The notes beneath the pieces were generated by a model. It made no database searches and had not been told where the DNA came from. It saw nothing but the letters and a program-made list of their open reading frames with translations. A stretch of DNA of 64,000 nt from Amycolatopsis azurea DSM 43854 (GTDB lineage: Bacteria; Actinomycetota; Actinomycetes; Mycobacteriales; Pseudonocardiaceae). The stretch is from NCBI RefSeq assembly GCF_001995215.1, contig NZ_MUXN01000027.1, positions 328,967-392,966 of the forward strand, read 5' to 3'. Of this stretch, positions 6,917 through 15,666 are shown piece after piece. Both the position numbers and the translations under genes were made by a program. Numbering within the stretch: the stretch's first letter is position 1; every line of letters begins with the position of its first letter.

Positions 6917-8143
6917 TCAGGCCTCGGCCAGGTACTTCTCCGCCTTGGCTGGATCGAAGAACCAGTGCTGGAAGTCGGTCGGATCGGAGAAACCGTTCGC
7001 GAACCGCGTCGCCACGGCGGGCTTCTCCCCCGCCGCGCCGATGATCTGGAGCACGTGCGGGGGCGGCGGCTGCAGCATCGCGTTGGTCCAGGTCGTCACG
7101 TGCTGGGCGTACTCCCAGTACTTGTCGAACGCCCCGGTCATCCACGCCTCGTCGAAGGGCTTGTCCCCGTGTTCGAGGATCGAGTCCAGATAGGACGCCG
7201 CGCAGTGGCTCGCGTTGTTGGAGCCCTGGCCGGTGATCGGATCGTTGGCCACGACGACGTCGGCCATGCCGAGCACCGCGGTCCCGGACGGCAGCTTGCC
7301 GACCGCGCTCCGCACGACCGGGGTGTACCCGCCGGCCAGCGTCGCCTTCTCGTCGGTCAGCACGGCGTTCCTCGAACGGTCGTACTCCCACGGGAGGAAC
7401 TGCTTCATCAGCGACAGGATCCGGTCGAGATGCTGCTGCGGCGAAGGCCGGTCACCCCAGCAGTCGAGCGGGCCACCGGGGATGCCCTCGAAGAAGAGGA
7501 TGTCGCAGTTCCCGCTCAGCGTGTACGCGGGGATCATGAACAGCTCGCCGACGCCGGGGATGATGTTGAAGCGCACCGCGGCCTTGTCCGAATGCTCGGG
7601 CCGGGGCTCGAGGCCGTGCACGTAGGCCAGCGAAAGCGCGCGCTGGGGCTCGGTGTACGGCGAGCGTTCCGGGATCCGGTCGAACAGCTGGACCAGCTCA
7701 CCCTTGCCCGCCGCGACGACGACGAGGTCGTAGAGCTTCGCCAGCGGCGCGAGATCCGAGGTGGTGACGCCGTGGATGACGACCTTGCCGCCGCGGTCCT
7801 CCACCAGCTCCAGCCAGGCCGCCATCTTCACCCGCTGGTCCACCGACTGCGCGTAGTGCTCCAGCGGCGCGAACCAGTCCAGCACGCGGCTGGAGTCCGG
7901 TCCCGCGATGGACACGCCGAGTCCTTCGACCCGGACGGTCTCTTCCTCCCACAGGTTCAGCTTGTGGTCCCGCTCGTGCTGCAGGGCGGAGTGGAACATG
8001 CACTGGGTCGACATCACCTTGCCGGACCGGATCTCGTCCGGCGTCCGCGCCGACATCACCGTGACGTCGTAGTCGTGGTCCAGCAGGCTCAAGGCGAGTT
8101 GCAACCCCGACTGCCCGGCACCGACGATCAGAACCTTGCGCAT
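6917..8143 (-). CDS. Styrene/indole monooxygenase-like FAD protein (StyA-type), conservon-linked
   Basis: A 408-residue flavoprotein. The N-terminal Rossmann motif is VLIVGAGQSGLQLALSLL, and the sequence is co-linear with the oxygenase component StyA of two-component styrene/indole monooxygenases (e.g. STQCMFHSALQHERDHKLNL, NDPITGQGSNNASHCAASY). Such enzymes epoxidise olefins or indole using FADH2 from a separate reductase; no StyB-type reductase is visible in the window. ATG 8143 is preferred over ATG 8152 because GGGAGG (8154-8159) is correctly spaced only for the former. It is the last gene of the conservon operon, a place more often occupied by a cytochrome P450. Substrate unknown. Confidence 0.85.
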   Translation of the reverse strand: MRKVLIVGAGQSGLQLALSLLDHDYDVTVMSARTPDEIRSGKVMSTQCMFHSALQHERDHKLNLWEEETVRVEGLGVSIAGPDSSRVLDWFAPLEHYAQSVDQRVKMAAWLELVEDRGGKVVIHGVTTSDLAPLAKLYDLVVVAAGKGELVQLFDRIPERSPYTEPQRALSLAYVHGLEPRPEHSDKAAVRFNIIPGVGELFMIPAYTLSGNCDILFFEGIPGGPLDCWGDRPSPQQHLDRILSLMKQFLPWEYDRSRNAVLTDEKATLAGGYTPVVRSAVGKLPSGTAVLGMADVVVANDPITGQGSNNASHCAASYLDSILEHGDKPFDEAWMTGAFDKYWEYAQHVTTWTNAMLQPPPPHVLQIIGAAGEKPAVATRFANGFSDPTDFQHWFFDPAKAEKYLAEA

Positions 8144-8167
8144 GCTCGACATTCCTCCCGGAACTGG

Positions 8168-8782
8168 TCAGCTGAGGGCGAATTCGCGGCCGGGCCCGGA
8201 GACCACCGCGAGGGACAACGTGTGGGACACCAGTTCCTGCAGCGTCTCGACCGCCGATTTCGGGTCGCGGGCGTCACAGGTGACCAGCGGGATGTCCGGG
8301 GACAGCGCCAGCGCGTCGCGCACCTCTTCGAGGTCGTGCACCGGCATCCCCTCGAACTGGTTGACCGCGACGATGAACGGCAGCTCGGAGTCGTTCTCGA
8401 AGTAGTTGATCGCGGCGAACGACTGGTCGATCCGGCTGGTGTCGACCAGCACGACAGCGCCGAGCGCGCCGCGCGAGAGGTCGTCCCAGAGGAACCAGAA
8501 CCGGGCCTGCCCGGGCGTGCCGAACAGGTACAGGAGCAGGTCTTCGCGCAGGGTGATGCGGCCGAAGTCCATCGCGACCGTGGTGGTGGATTTGGTCCCC
8601 GGCGGCACGAGCTCGTCGACCCCGGCACCCGCCTCGGTCATCCAGGCCTCGTTGCTCAGGGGCGGGACCTCGGAGACGGAGCCGACGAACGTCGTCTTGC
8701 CAACGCCGAATCCACCGGCGACCACGATCTTGGCGGAGATGGCGAGAAGATCGGCGTCAGACCGGGAGGCGCTTGAGTCCAT
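8168..8782 (-). CDS. Conservon GTP-binding protein (CvnD-like)
   Basis: A 204-residue small Ras-like/MglA-type GTPase. Visible motifs are the P-loop GGFGVGKTTF, DFGRI and FGTPGQARF (switch II region), VVLVDTSR and the base-recognition variant NQFEG. The ATG at 8782 (MDSSASRSDADLL) has AGAGGA upstream and overlaps the end of the DUF742 gene by 26 bp, implying translational coupling. In conservons this GTPase associates with the roadblock and DUF742 proteins beneath a sensor-kinase-like protein, forming a membrane signalling complex. Confidence 0.92.
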   Translation of the reverse strand: MDSSASRSDADLLAISAKIVVAGGFGVGKTTFVGSVSEVPPLSNEAWMTEAGAGVDELVPPGTKSTTTVAMDFGRITLREDLLLYLFGTPGQARFWFLWDDLSRGALGAVVLVDTSRIDQSFAAINYFENDSELPFIVAVNQFEGMPVHDLEEVRDALALSPDIPLVTCDARDPKSAVETLQELVSHTLSLAVVSGPGREFALS

Positions 8783-9140
8783 CGAGGATCCTCTCGAGCA
8801 CATTCGTATCGTGGTTGTAAGCGTGGGCCGTCGGATGCACGAAGACGGCACCCTGGGTGGCGAGGTCGCCGATGAGCACGCGGACCACGCCCAAAGGCAG
8901 GTCCAGTCCCACCGAAAGCTCGGCGATCGACGAGCGTTCGCGGGCGCGCTCGTACAGCGAGCGCGATTCGGGCATCAGCGCCTCGGCCAGCGATGGGTCG
9001 TAGCGCGGAACCGAGATCAGGGTCTCCACCAGGAGCAGCTGGCTGCTCTTGGTGCGGCCGCCGGTCAGCGCGTACGGCCGGATTCTGCGGCTGCGCATCT
9101 TGACCGGCCGGTCCGGAGCTTGATCGCTGGACACGGTCAT
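8757..9140 (-). CDS. DUF742 protein (CvnC-like)
   Basis: A 127-residue DUF742 protein, the third conservon component. It contains RIRPYALTGGRTKS, the typical N-terminal signature, followed by a winged-helix-like region, ELSVGLDLPLGVVRVLIGDL, and ends in NVLERILDGLKRLPV. In Streptomyces conservons the equivalent protein binds the kinase-like and GTPase proteins. It lies 19 bp behind the roadblock gene and overlaps the GTPase gene, so all four genes form one operon. Confidence 0.93.
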   Translation of the reverse strand: MTVSSDQAPDRPVKMRSRRIRPYALTGGRTKSSQLLLVETLISVPRYDPSLAEALMPESRSLYERARERSSIAELSVGLDLPLGVVRVLIGDLATQGAVFVHPTAHAYNHDTNVLERILDGLKRLPV

Positions 9141-9159
9141 CCCTTCCTTCTCCGGATTC

Positions 9160-9594
9160 TCAGGCCTGCGGCCGTCGGGCGGTCAGGACCTGCCGGAGTC
9201 CCGCTCGCACCTCGGGGGTGAGGGCGTGACCGGCGTTGGTGATGAACTGGGTCATCTCGTAGGCGACGACCTTCATGTCGCAGTCCGGCTCGGTGAGCAC
9301 CGCGAGCCCGGCCTCGGCGCCGATCCCCATGAACAGGAAGTACCCGCGGGTGAGCCGGATGATGATCTGCTCGCAGTTGCCCTTGCCGAACAGCGCGGCG
9401 CTGTTGCCCGCGAGGCTGAGCAGGCCGCTCGCGATGGCGGCGAGCTGCTCGGCGTCGTCACTGGACACCGATTCCGAAGCAGTCAAAGGGAAACCGTCGA
9501 CGGACATGATCAGCGCGTGACTGGCACCGTGCACCTTGCGCACGAAGTCGTCGAGCAGCCACGTGAAATCCGTGGTCGCGTCCTGGGCGGTCAC
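9160..9594 (-). CDS. Roadblock/LC7 domain protein (CvnB-like)
   Basis: A 144-residue single-domain roadblock/LC7 protein (WLLDDFVRKVHGASHALIMS, then SSDDAEQLAAIASGLLSLAG and YFLFMGIGAEAGLAVL). Such proteins dimerise and act as regulators of small Ras-like GTPases; here the likely partner is the GTPase encoded two genes downstream. Its GTG start at 9594 overlaps the stop of the kinase-like gene by four bases (GTGA), indicating coupled translation. Confidence 0.94.
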   Translation of the reverse strand: MTAQDATTDFTWLLDDFVRKVHGASHALIMSVDGFPLTASESVSSDDAEQLAAIASGLLSLAGNSAALFGKGNCEQIIIRLTRGYFLFMGIGAEAGLAVLTEPDCDMKVVAYEMTQFITNAGHALTPEVRAGLRQVLTARRPQA

Positions 9595-10820
9595 TGGGTG
9601 TTTCCTCCGGTCTCACGCTCGTGCCGGTCATCGAGGGCGGCACGCTCGCCGTCGCTGAAGGCGTCGAGGTCGGCCAGCAGCGCCTCGTGCCCGTCCGCCG
9701 CGTCGGCGGGCGGGATGGTCGGCGGGGCCGGTTCGTCGGGCAAAGTCCTGATACTGCGGGAAACCCGGCGCGGGAGGCCGCTCGCCGTGGTGCCGCCGTC
9801 GGCGGGCGGCTGGAAGGCCGTGCGCGGACGCGGGCTGGGCTTGCGTTCCGGTTCCGGCGCGGGTTCCGTCGTGGCCGGGCGGCGCCTGGGCAGCCCGGAC
9901 GGCGTCGCGACGGGGTTTCCCACGGGCGCTCCGTTGGTGATCCTGGTCTGCGGCAGCACCACGGTCTGCGAACCGGACCACTGCTTCTCGGCCAGTTCCG
10001 AGACCACCGGGACCGGCAGCAGCACGGTGGCGACCGTGCCGTGCGGGGTACGGCGGTCGAGTTTGACGGTGATCTCGTGCCGGTCGGCGAGCCTGCCGAC
10101 GACGGCGAGTCCCATGTGCCGCACCGAATCGTCGTCGAGCACCGGACCGGCGGCCAGGCGCTCGTTCAGTGCCGCGAGGCGATCCGGCGGCATGCCGATG
10201 CCCTCGTCCTCGATGCGGATCAGCACGCTCCCCTGTTCGGTGAGATGCGCGCTGACACTGACCGGGGAACTCGGCGACGACTGGTTCGCCGCGTTGTCGA
10301 ACAGTTCCGCGAGGATCCGGCTGACGTCCTCGGCGGCGAAACCGACGACGCCGAGCGAAACGACACGGCCGATCGTGATCCGCGAGTAGTGGTCGATCGA
10401 CGACATCGCGGCCCGCATCACGTCGAGCACGGACGAGATCCCGGCGGTCGTGTCGTCGGCGTCCCGGCCGGCGAGCACGCGCAGGTTCTCGGCGTTGCGC
10501 CGCAAGCGGGTCGCCAGGTGGTCGAGCCGGTAGAGCTCGGCGAGACGGTCGGAGTTGTCCTCCCCCGCCTCCATCGTCTCCAGCTGCGCGAGCAGCTGGT
10601 CGAGCAGGTTGAGGTCGCGCAGCGCGACATTGGAACAGACGCCGGCGAGCGCGCCCGCGTCCGGCGCTTCCACGGCAGGCCGCTGTTCCACCACCGGTTC
10701 GGCGGGCGGAGCCGACGGAGCGTGCCGGGGCGGGGCGGCGAGGAACTGCGCCGCGGCGACCCTGGAACGGTCCAGAAGAACCCGTGAGCGGTCAAGCAAG
10801 CCTCGAGCCCGCGTCACCAT
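9591..10820 (-). CDS. Conservon sensor histidine kinase-like protein (CvnA-like), short form
   Basis: A 409-residue protein with a GHKL ATPase domain: N-box-like ELFDNAANQSSP, G1-like RIEDEGIGMPPDRL and GLAVVGRLADRH. Before it lies a dimerisation-like region, DHLATRLRRNAENLRVLAG, in place of a classical phospho-accepting H-box. The C-terminal 120 residues are Pro/Arg-rich and probably disordered. Typical CvnA proteins begin with a membrane-embedded nitrate-sensor-like region of several hundred residues; here the N-terminus is short and shows no membrane span, so signal input may be cytosolic. ATG 10820 (MVTRARGLLDRSRV) is the chosen start; a longer frame to 10877 is possible. Confidence 0.88.
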   Translation of the reverse strand: MVTRARGLLDRSRVLLDRSRVAAAQFLAAPPRHAPSAPPAEPVVEQRPAVEAPDAGALAGVCSNVALRDLNLLDQLLAQLETMEAGEDNSDRLAELYRLDHLATRLRRNAENLRVLAGRDADDTTAGISSVLDVMRAAMSSIDHYSRITIGRVVSLGVVGFAAEDVSRILAELFDNAANQSSPSSPVSVSAHLTEQGSVLIRIEDEGIGMPPDRLAALNERLAAGPVLDDDSVRHMGLAVVGRLADRHEITVKLDRRTPHGTVATVLLPVPVVSELAEKQWSGSQTVVLPQTRITNGAPVGNPVATPSGLPRRRPATTEPAPEPERKPSPRPRTAFQPPADGGTTASGLPRRVSRSIRTLPDEPAPPTIPPADAADGHEALLADLDAFSDGERAALDDRHERETGGNTQ

Positions 10821-10907
10821 GTGCTTCCACTTCTTTCTCTTCGCATACCCGGACCCGTGTCGCACTCCCCAGCACAACGACGGCCATGCAAGCAGAAGTA
10901 ACTATCC

Positions 10908-10954
10908 GTGTCCACAGCCGGTTTCTGTTCAACAGCTGGCTGTGACGTGGACAC
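10908..10954. promoter_or_regulatory. Compound inverted repeat in the divergent conservon/TetR intergenic region
   Basis: GTGTCCAC (10908-10915) is mirrored by GTGGACAC (10947-10954); inside lie CACAGCC (10913-10919) with GGCTGTG (10938-10944), and the small palindrome CTGTTCAACAG (10925-10935). The nested dyads lie about 90 bp upstream of the sensor-kinase-like gene. They could bind a regulator or fold as a leader hairpin. No assay supports either. Confidence 0.45.
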
Positions 10955-11092
10955 GAAAGCGTTACGGCAGGTGAGCGGTGTGCACTAGGCCATTCGGCTC
11001 ATCTTGAGTGTCCTGCACCACGGGGGATGTCCGAAAAGTGCGGAGTGCGCATAAATTTGCGTGCCCCGCAACTTTTGCCTATCCTCTCGGTC

Positions 11093-11740
11093 GTGCCACC
11101 CGACTCCACCGCCCCTCTCGGACTGCGCGAACGCAAGAAACGCGCGGCCCGTCGAGCCATGAGCGAGGCAGCGCTCAAACTCGCCGCCGAGAAGGGCGTC
11201 GAACAGGTCCGCGTCGAGGACATCGCCAACGCCGTCGGCGTCTCCCCTCGCACGTTCAACAACTACTTCTCCAGCAAGGAGGAGGCGATCTGCTCGTTCA
11301 TCGTCGAACGGCAGGAACGGGTGCTGGAGGCGCTGCGCGAACGGCCGCCCGAAGAGCCGCTGTGGGAAGCGGTCAGCGCGGCGACGCTGGAGACCTACGG
11401 CCGTGACGGCGAGCCGAACCGCGACACGGTGCAGGTCGCGCGATCGATGATCCTGCACCCGTCGGTGCACGGCGAGTTCCTCAAGGCGCACGCCACCGTC
11501 GAGCGGGTACTGGCCGAGGGAATCCTGGAGCGGGCGGGCGCCGGTGCGGAAAACGCGTTGAACGCGAGACTGATGGCGGCCATCGTGGAGTCTGCGGTGA
11601 AGACGGCGTTCTTCAACTGGCTGATGCACGAGGGTGCCGAGCCCTTCCTGGAAACCGTCGAGGCCCTCCTGCGCGAGGCCTCGCAGGGCATCCCGTCGCT
11701 CACCCGACCCGAACCGGTGAAAAAACCGAAGAAGCAGTAA
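11093..11740 (+). CDS. TetR-family regulator of the adjacent ABC exporter
   Basis: A 215-residue regulator. The N-terminal helix-turn-helix is clear (LKLAAEKGVEQVRVEDIANAV, then SPRTFNNYFSSKEEAI), followed by a ligand-binding domain and a basic tail PVKKPKKQ. GTG at 11093 gives the N-terminus VPPDSTAPLGLRERKK usual for the subfamily; no ribosome site is obvious, so the message may be nearly leaderless. It is followed after 31 bp by two ABC exporter genes on the same strand, so it most likely represses its own operon in response to an exported compound. TTGCG and CGCAA around 11057-11071 form an inverted repeat that might be its operator. Confidence 0.9.
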   Translation: MPPDSTAPLGLRERKKRAARRAMSEAALKLAAEKGVEQVRVEDIANAVGVSPRTFNNYFSSKEEAICSFIVERQERVLEALRERPPEEPLWEAVSAATLETYGRDGEPNRDTVQVARSMILHPSVHGEFLKAHATVERVLAEGILERAGAGAENALNARLMAAIVESAVKTAFFNWLMHEGAEPFLETVEALLREASQGIPSLTRPEPVKKPKKQ

Positions 11741-11771
11741 CACCCTACCCACCACTGGGGGAGAAACCGTT

Positions 11772-13505
11772 GTGCTGACGAAGCTGTTGCGCATTCACCT
11801 GCGCCCGTACCGGCGAGAACTGTGGCTGATCGTGCTGCTGCAGTTCGTCCAGACCCTCGCCGGGCTCTACTTGCCCACGCTGAACGCCGACATCATCGAT
11901 CACGGCGTGGTCAAGGGCGACATGGAGTACATCCTCGGCGTCGGCGGCGTCATGCTGCTGGTGTCGCTGGTGCAGATCGCGTGCTCGATCGGCGCCGTCT
12001 ACTTCGGCGCCCGCACCGCGATGGCGGTCGGCCGCGACGTCCGCGGCGCGATCTTCCACCGGGTCCAGGACTTCTCCGCCCGCGAGGTCGGCCACTTCGG
12101 GACGCCGTCGCTGATCACCCGCACCACCAACGACGTCCAGCAGGTGCAGATGCTGACGTTGATGTCCTTCACCCTCGTGGTGTCCGCGCCGATCATGTGT
12201 TTCGGCGGCATCATCATGGCGCTGAACCAGGACGTCACCCTCTCCTGGCTGCTCGTGGTCGTGGTGCCGATCCTCGGTGCCGCGGTCGGGATCATCATCG
12301 CGAAGATGCGGCCGGCGTTCCGGCTGATGCAGGAGCGCATCGACAAGATCAACCAGATCCTGCGCGAGCAGATCATGGGCATCCGGGTGATCCGGGCCTT
12401 CGTCAAGGACACCCACGAGCGGCGCCGGTTCACCAAGGCGAACACCGAACTGCTGGACGTCTCCCTGATCGTCGGCAGGCTCATGGCGCTGATGTTCCCC
12501 ATCGTCATGCTCGTGATGAACGCCTCCAGCGTCGCCGTGTTGTGGTTCGGCGGGCTGCGCATCGAAGACGGCAGCATGCAGATCGGCGCGCTCACCGCGT
12601 TCCTGTCCTATCTGATGCAGATCCTGATGGCGGTCATGATGGCCACCTTCATGTTCATGATGGTGCCGCGCGCCGAGGTCAGCGCCGAGCGCATCACCGA
12701 GGTGCTCGACACGCACACCAGCGTCGTCCTCCCGGCGAACCCGGTCAGCCCCGGCGAGGTGCACGGACGGCTCGAACTGTCCGATGTGGAATTCCGCTAC
12801 CCCGGCGCCGAGAAGCCGGTGCTGCAGGAGATCTCGCTGCTGGCCAGGCCCGGTGAGACGACCGCGATCATCGGCAGCACGGGCAGCGGGAAGACCACGC
12901 TGCTGAACCTGATCCCCCGGCTGATGGACGCCACCGACGGCTCGGTGCGCGTCGACGACGTCGACGTCCGGGAGCTGGATCCGGCCGTGCTGTCCGACGC
13001 CGTCGGGCTGGTGCCGCAGAAGCCGTACCTGTTCGCCGGGACGGTCGCGAGCAACCTCCGCTACGGCAAGACCGACGCCACCGACGAGGAACTGTGGCAC
13101 GCCCTGGAAGTGGCCCAGGGCAAGGACTTCGTCGAGCAGATGCCCGAGGGCCTGAACGCCCCCATCGCCCAGGGCGGGACCAACGTCTCGGGCGGACAGC
13201 GGCAGCGGCTCGCCATCGCGCGGATGCTGGTGCGGCGCCCCGAGATCTACCTCTTCGACGACTCCTTCTCCGCACTCGACTACGCGACCGACGCCGCGCT
13301 GCGGCGGGCGCTGGTGGCCGAGACCGCCGAGGCGACCGTGGTGATCGTCGCGCAGCGGGTCAGCACGATCCGCCACGCGGACCGCATCGTCGTGCTCGAC
13401 GAAGGCCGTGTCGTCGGCAGCGGAACGCACACCGAACTCATGGACGGCAACGAAACCTATCGGGAGATCGTGCTGTCCCAGCTGACCGAGCAGGAGGCCG
13501 CCTGA
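11772..13505 (+). CDS. ABC exporter subunit 1 (membrane domain plus degenerate ATPase)
   Basis: A 577-residue half-transporter: six membrane helices, then an ATPase domain. The Walker A is GSTGSGKTT and the signature NVSGGQRQR, but the catalytic glutamate after Walker B is Asp (LFDDSFSALD, D496-D497) and the switch histidine is Gln (VAQRVST, Q528). With its neighbour this predicts a heterodimeric exporter with one degenerate ATP site, as in TM287/TM288 and LmrCD. Start at GTG 11772 behind GGGGGAGA. Its stop overlaps the next start as TGATG. Substrate is unknown; drugs or a lipid-like compound are plausible given the TetR gene upstream. Confidence 0.93.
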   Translation: MLTKLLRIHLRPYRRELWLIVLLQFVQTLAGLYLPTLNADIIDHGVVKGDMEYILGVGGVMLLVSLVQIACSIGAVYFGARTAMAVGRDVRGAIFHRVQDFSAREVGHFGTPSLITRTTNDVQQVQMLTLMSFTLVVSAPIMCFGGIIMALNQDVTLSWLLVVVVPILGAAVGIIIAKMRPAFRLMQERIDKINQILREQIMGIRVIRAFVKDTHERRRFTKANTELLDVSLIVGRLMALMFPIVMLVMNASSVAVLWFGGLRIEDGSMQIGALTAFLSYLMQILMAVMMATFMFMMVPRAEVSAERITEVLDTHTSVVLPANPVSPGEVHGRLELSDVEFRYPGAEKPVLQEISLLARPGETTAIIGSTGSGKTTLLNLIPRLMDATDGSVRVDDVDVRELDPAVLSDAVGLVPQKPYLFAGTVASNLRYGKTDATDEELWHALEVAQGKDFVEQMPEGLNAPIAQGGTNVSGGQRQRLAIARMLVRRPEIYLFDDSFSALDYATDAALRRALVAETAEATVVIVAQRVSTIRHADRIVVLDEGRVVGSGTHTELMDGNETYREIVLSQLTEQEAA

Positions 13506-15529
13506 TGAGCGCGCCCGAATCCACGACGGAACCCGCGAGCGCTCCGGCCAAACCGGTGGGTGAGCGCGCGAGCGCGGCACGAGGGCCCGGCCCCGGCGGA
13601 GGCGGCTTCGCCCGCGGGCCCGCCGCCTTCATGGGCGGGCAGTCCAGCGAGAAGGCCCTGGACTTCAAGGGCTCACTGAAACGCCTGCTGCGCCTGCTGA
13701 AACCGCAGCGCGCCATGCTGTACGGGGTTCTACTCTTCGGCATCGCCAGCGTCACGCTGAGTGTCATCGGCCCGAAGATCCTCGGCATGGCGACGGACCT
13801 GATCTTCGCGGGCGTCGTCGCGAAGGACATGCCGCCGACGGTGAGCAAGGATCAGGTCATCGCCGGGCTGCGGGCGGAGGGCAACACCACCCTCGCCGAC
13901 CTGTACTCCGGGATCGACTTCGTGCCGGGCCAGCGGATCGACATCGACGCCGTCGGCCAGGTCCTGATGTGGGTCCTGCTGCTCTACATCGTGGCGTCGT
14001 TCTTCTCGCTGCTGCAAGCCCGGCTGACCACGAACCTGGTCCAGCGGGCCGTGTTCGAGCTGCGGGAACGGATCGAGGAGAAGTTCGCCAAGCTCCCGCT
14101 CAGCTACTTCGACCGCCAGCCGCGCGGCGAGGTGCTGAGCCGGGCGACCAACGACATCGACAACCTCGCGCTGTCCCTGCAGCAGACCCTCGCGCAGATC
14201 GTGTCGTCGGTGCTGATGGTCGTCGGCGTGCTCGTGATGATGTTCGTCATCTCGCCGGTGCTGGCGCTGGTCGCGCTGCTTTCGGTGCCGGCTTCGGTGA
14301 TCGTCGCGGCCAAGATCGGCAAGAAGGCGCAGCCGCAGTTCATCAAGCAGTGGTCCACCACCGGGCGGCTCAACGCGCATATCGAGGAGATGTACACCGG
14401 ACACTCGCTGGTCAAGGTGTTCGGCCGCCGAGAGGAAGCCGAGGAGGTCTTCCGCGAGCACAACGACACGCTGTACAACGCGAGCTTCAAGGCGCAGTTC
14501 ATCTCGGGCACCATCCAGCCCGCGATGATGTTCATCGGCAACCTGAGCTACGTGCTGGTGGCCGTGATCGGCGCGCTGCGGGTGGCGTCGGGGACGCTGT
14601 CGCTCGGCGACGTCCAGGCGTTCATCCAGTACTCGCGGCAGTTCAGCCAGCCGGTCACGCAGATCGCCAGCATGGCGAACCTGCTGCAGTCCGGGATCGC
14701 GTCCGCTGAGCGGGTCTTCGCGTTGCTCGACGCGGACGAGCAGGAGCCGGAGCCCGCCGAACCCGCGCGGGTCGCGAACGTGCGCGGCCAGGTCGAGTTC
14801 GAGCACGTGTCGTTCCGGTACACCGAGGACACGCCGCTCATCGAGGACCTGTCGCTCACCGTCGAACCGGGGCACACGGTGGCCATCGTCGGCCCGACCG
14901 GCGCGGGGAAGACCACGCTGGTCAACCTGCTCATGCGGTTCTACGAACTCGACGGCGGCCGGATCACCCTCGATGGTGTCGACATCGCCGAGATGGATCG
15001 CGAGGACCTGCGGTCCAAGACCGGCATGGTGCTGCAGGACGCGTGGCTGTTCGGCGGCACGATCGCGGAGAACATCGCCTACGGTTCCGCGGGGGCCACG
15101 CAGGAGGAGATCGTCGCGGCGGCGAAGGCGACCCACGTCGACCGGTTCGTCCGCACCCTGCCCGACGGCTACGACACCGTCATCGACGACGAGGGCGGCA
15201 CGGTCAGCGCCGGTGAGAAACAGCTGATCACCGTCGCGCGGGCGTTCCTGGCGAAGCCCGCGATCCTCATCCTCGACGAGGCCACCAGTTCGGTCGACAC
15301 GCGGACCGAGGTGCTGATCCAGCGGGCGATGAATTCGCTGCGCGAGGGACGGACGAGTTTCGTCATCGCGCACCGGCTCTCGACCATCCGGGACGCGGAC
15401 GTCATCCTCGTCATGGAGAACGGTTCGATCGTCGAGCAGGGCGATCACGAAACACTGCTGCTCACCGGTGGTGCGTACTCGCGGCTGTACGCGGCCCAGT
15501 TCGCCGAGGCGCTGGCCGAAACCGACTGA
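13505..15529 (+). CDS. ABC exporter subunit 2 (membrane domain plus catalytic ATPase)
   Basis: A 674-residue half-transporter. The first 60 residues are a Pro/Ala/Gly-rich cytoplasmic extension, followed by six membrane helices with a roughly 70-residue insert between the first two, and an ATPase domain with Walker A GPTGAGKTT, Walker B LILDEATSSVD (catalytic E592) and switch H623. Its signature is unusual, VSAGEKQ in place of LSGGQ; that motif would face the degenerate Walker site of subunit 1, completing the inactive half of the dimer. The start overlaps the previous stop. A strong hairpin terminator follows at 15551. Confidence 0.93.
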   Translation: MSAPESTTEPASAPAKPVGERASAARGPGPGGGGFARGPAAFMGGQSSEKALDFKGSLKRLLRLLKPQRAMLYGVLLFGIASVTLSVIGPKILGMATDLIFAGVVAKDMPPTVSKDQVIAGLRAEGNTTLADLYSGIDFVPGQRIDIDAVGQVLMWVLLLYIVASFFSLLQARLTTNLVQRAVFELRERIEEKFAKLPLSYFDRQPRGEVLSRATNDIDNLALSLQQTLAQIVSSVLMVVGVLVMMFVISPVLALVALLSVPASVIVAAKIGKKAQPQFIKQWSTTGRLNAHIEEMYTGHSLVKVFGRREEAEEVFREHNDTLYNASFKAQFISGTIQPAMMFIGNLSYVLVAVIGALRVASGTLSLGDVQAFIQYSRQFSQPVTQIASMANLLQSGIASAERVFALLDADEQEPEPAEPARVANVRGQVEFEHVSFRYTEDTPLIEDLSLTVEPGHTVAIVGPTGAGKTTLVNLLMRFYELDGGRITLDGVDIAEMDREDLRSKTGMVLQDAWLFGGTIAENIAYGSAGATQEEIVAAAKATHVDRFVRTLPDGYDTVIDDEGGTVSAGEKQLITVARAFLAKPAILILDEATSSVDTRTEVLIQRAMNSLREGRTSFVIAHRLSTIRDADVILVMENGSIVEQGDHETLLLTGGAYSRLYAAQFAEALAETD

Positions 15530-15550
15530 ACTCCTGTCGGAACTGTCGGC

Positions 15551-15597
15551 ACGAAGGCCCCTTTTCCCACTTTCACGGTGGGAAAAGGGGCCTTCGT
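15551..15597. terminator. 20-bp perfect hairpin ending the exporter operon, GAAGGCCCC type
   Basis: ACGAAGGCCCCTTTTCCCAC (15551-15570) is perfectly mirrored at 15578-15597 around a seven-base loop. The arm begins with the same GAAGGCCCC block found in other palindromic elements of the window. It sits 22 bases after the ABC operon stop, so termination is plausible. Confidence 0.8.
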
Positions 15598-15666
15598 CGC
15601 CCGTGTGGACCGTGAACGGCGCTAGGCTTGCGTGACCGGATCCGGAGAGGGGTGCGCTGGCCGACC

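Noticed and set aside
6917..8143. Cytochrome P450 as the conservon effector
   Set aside because: No heme-binding Cys motif is present; the Rossmann GAGQSG and StyA-like blocks identify a flavoprotein.
11745..13580. 611-codon open frame antisense to the ABC exporter
   Set aside because: Composition (His/Asp/Gln-rich, no hydrophobic core) is typical of shadow frames; the plus-strand transporter is unambiguous.
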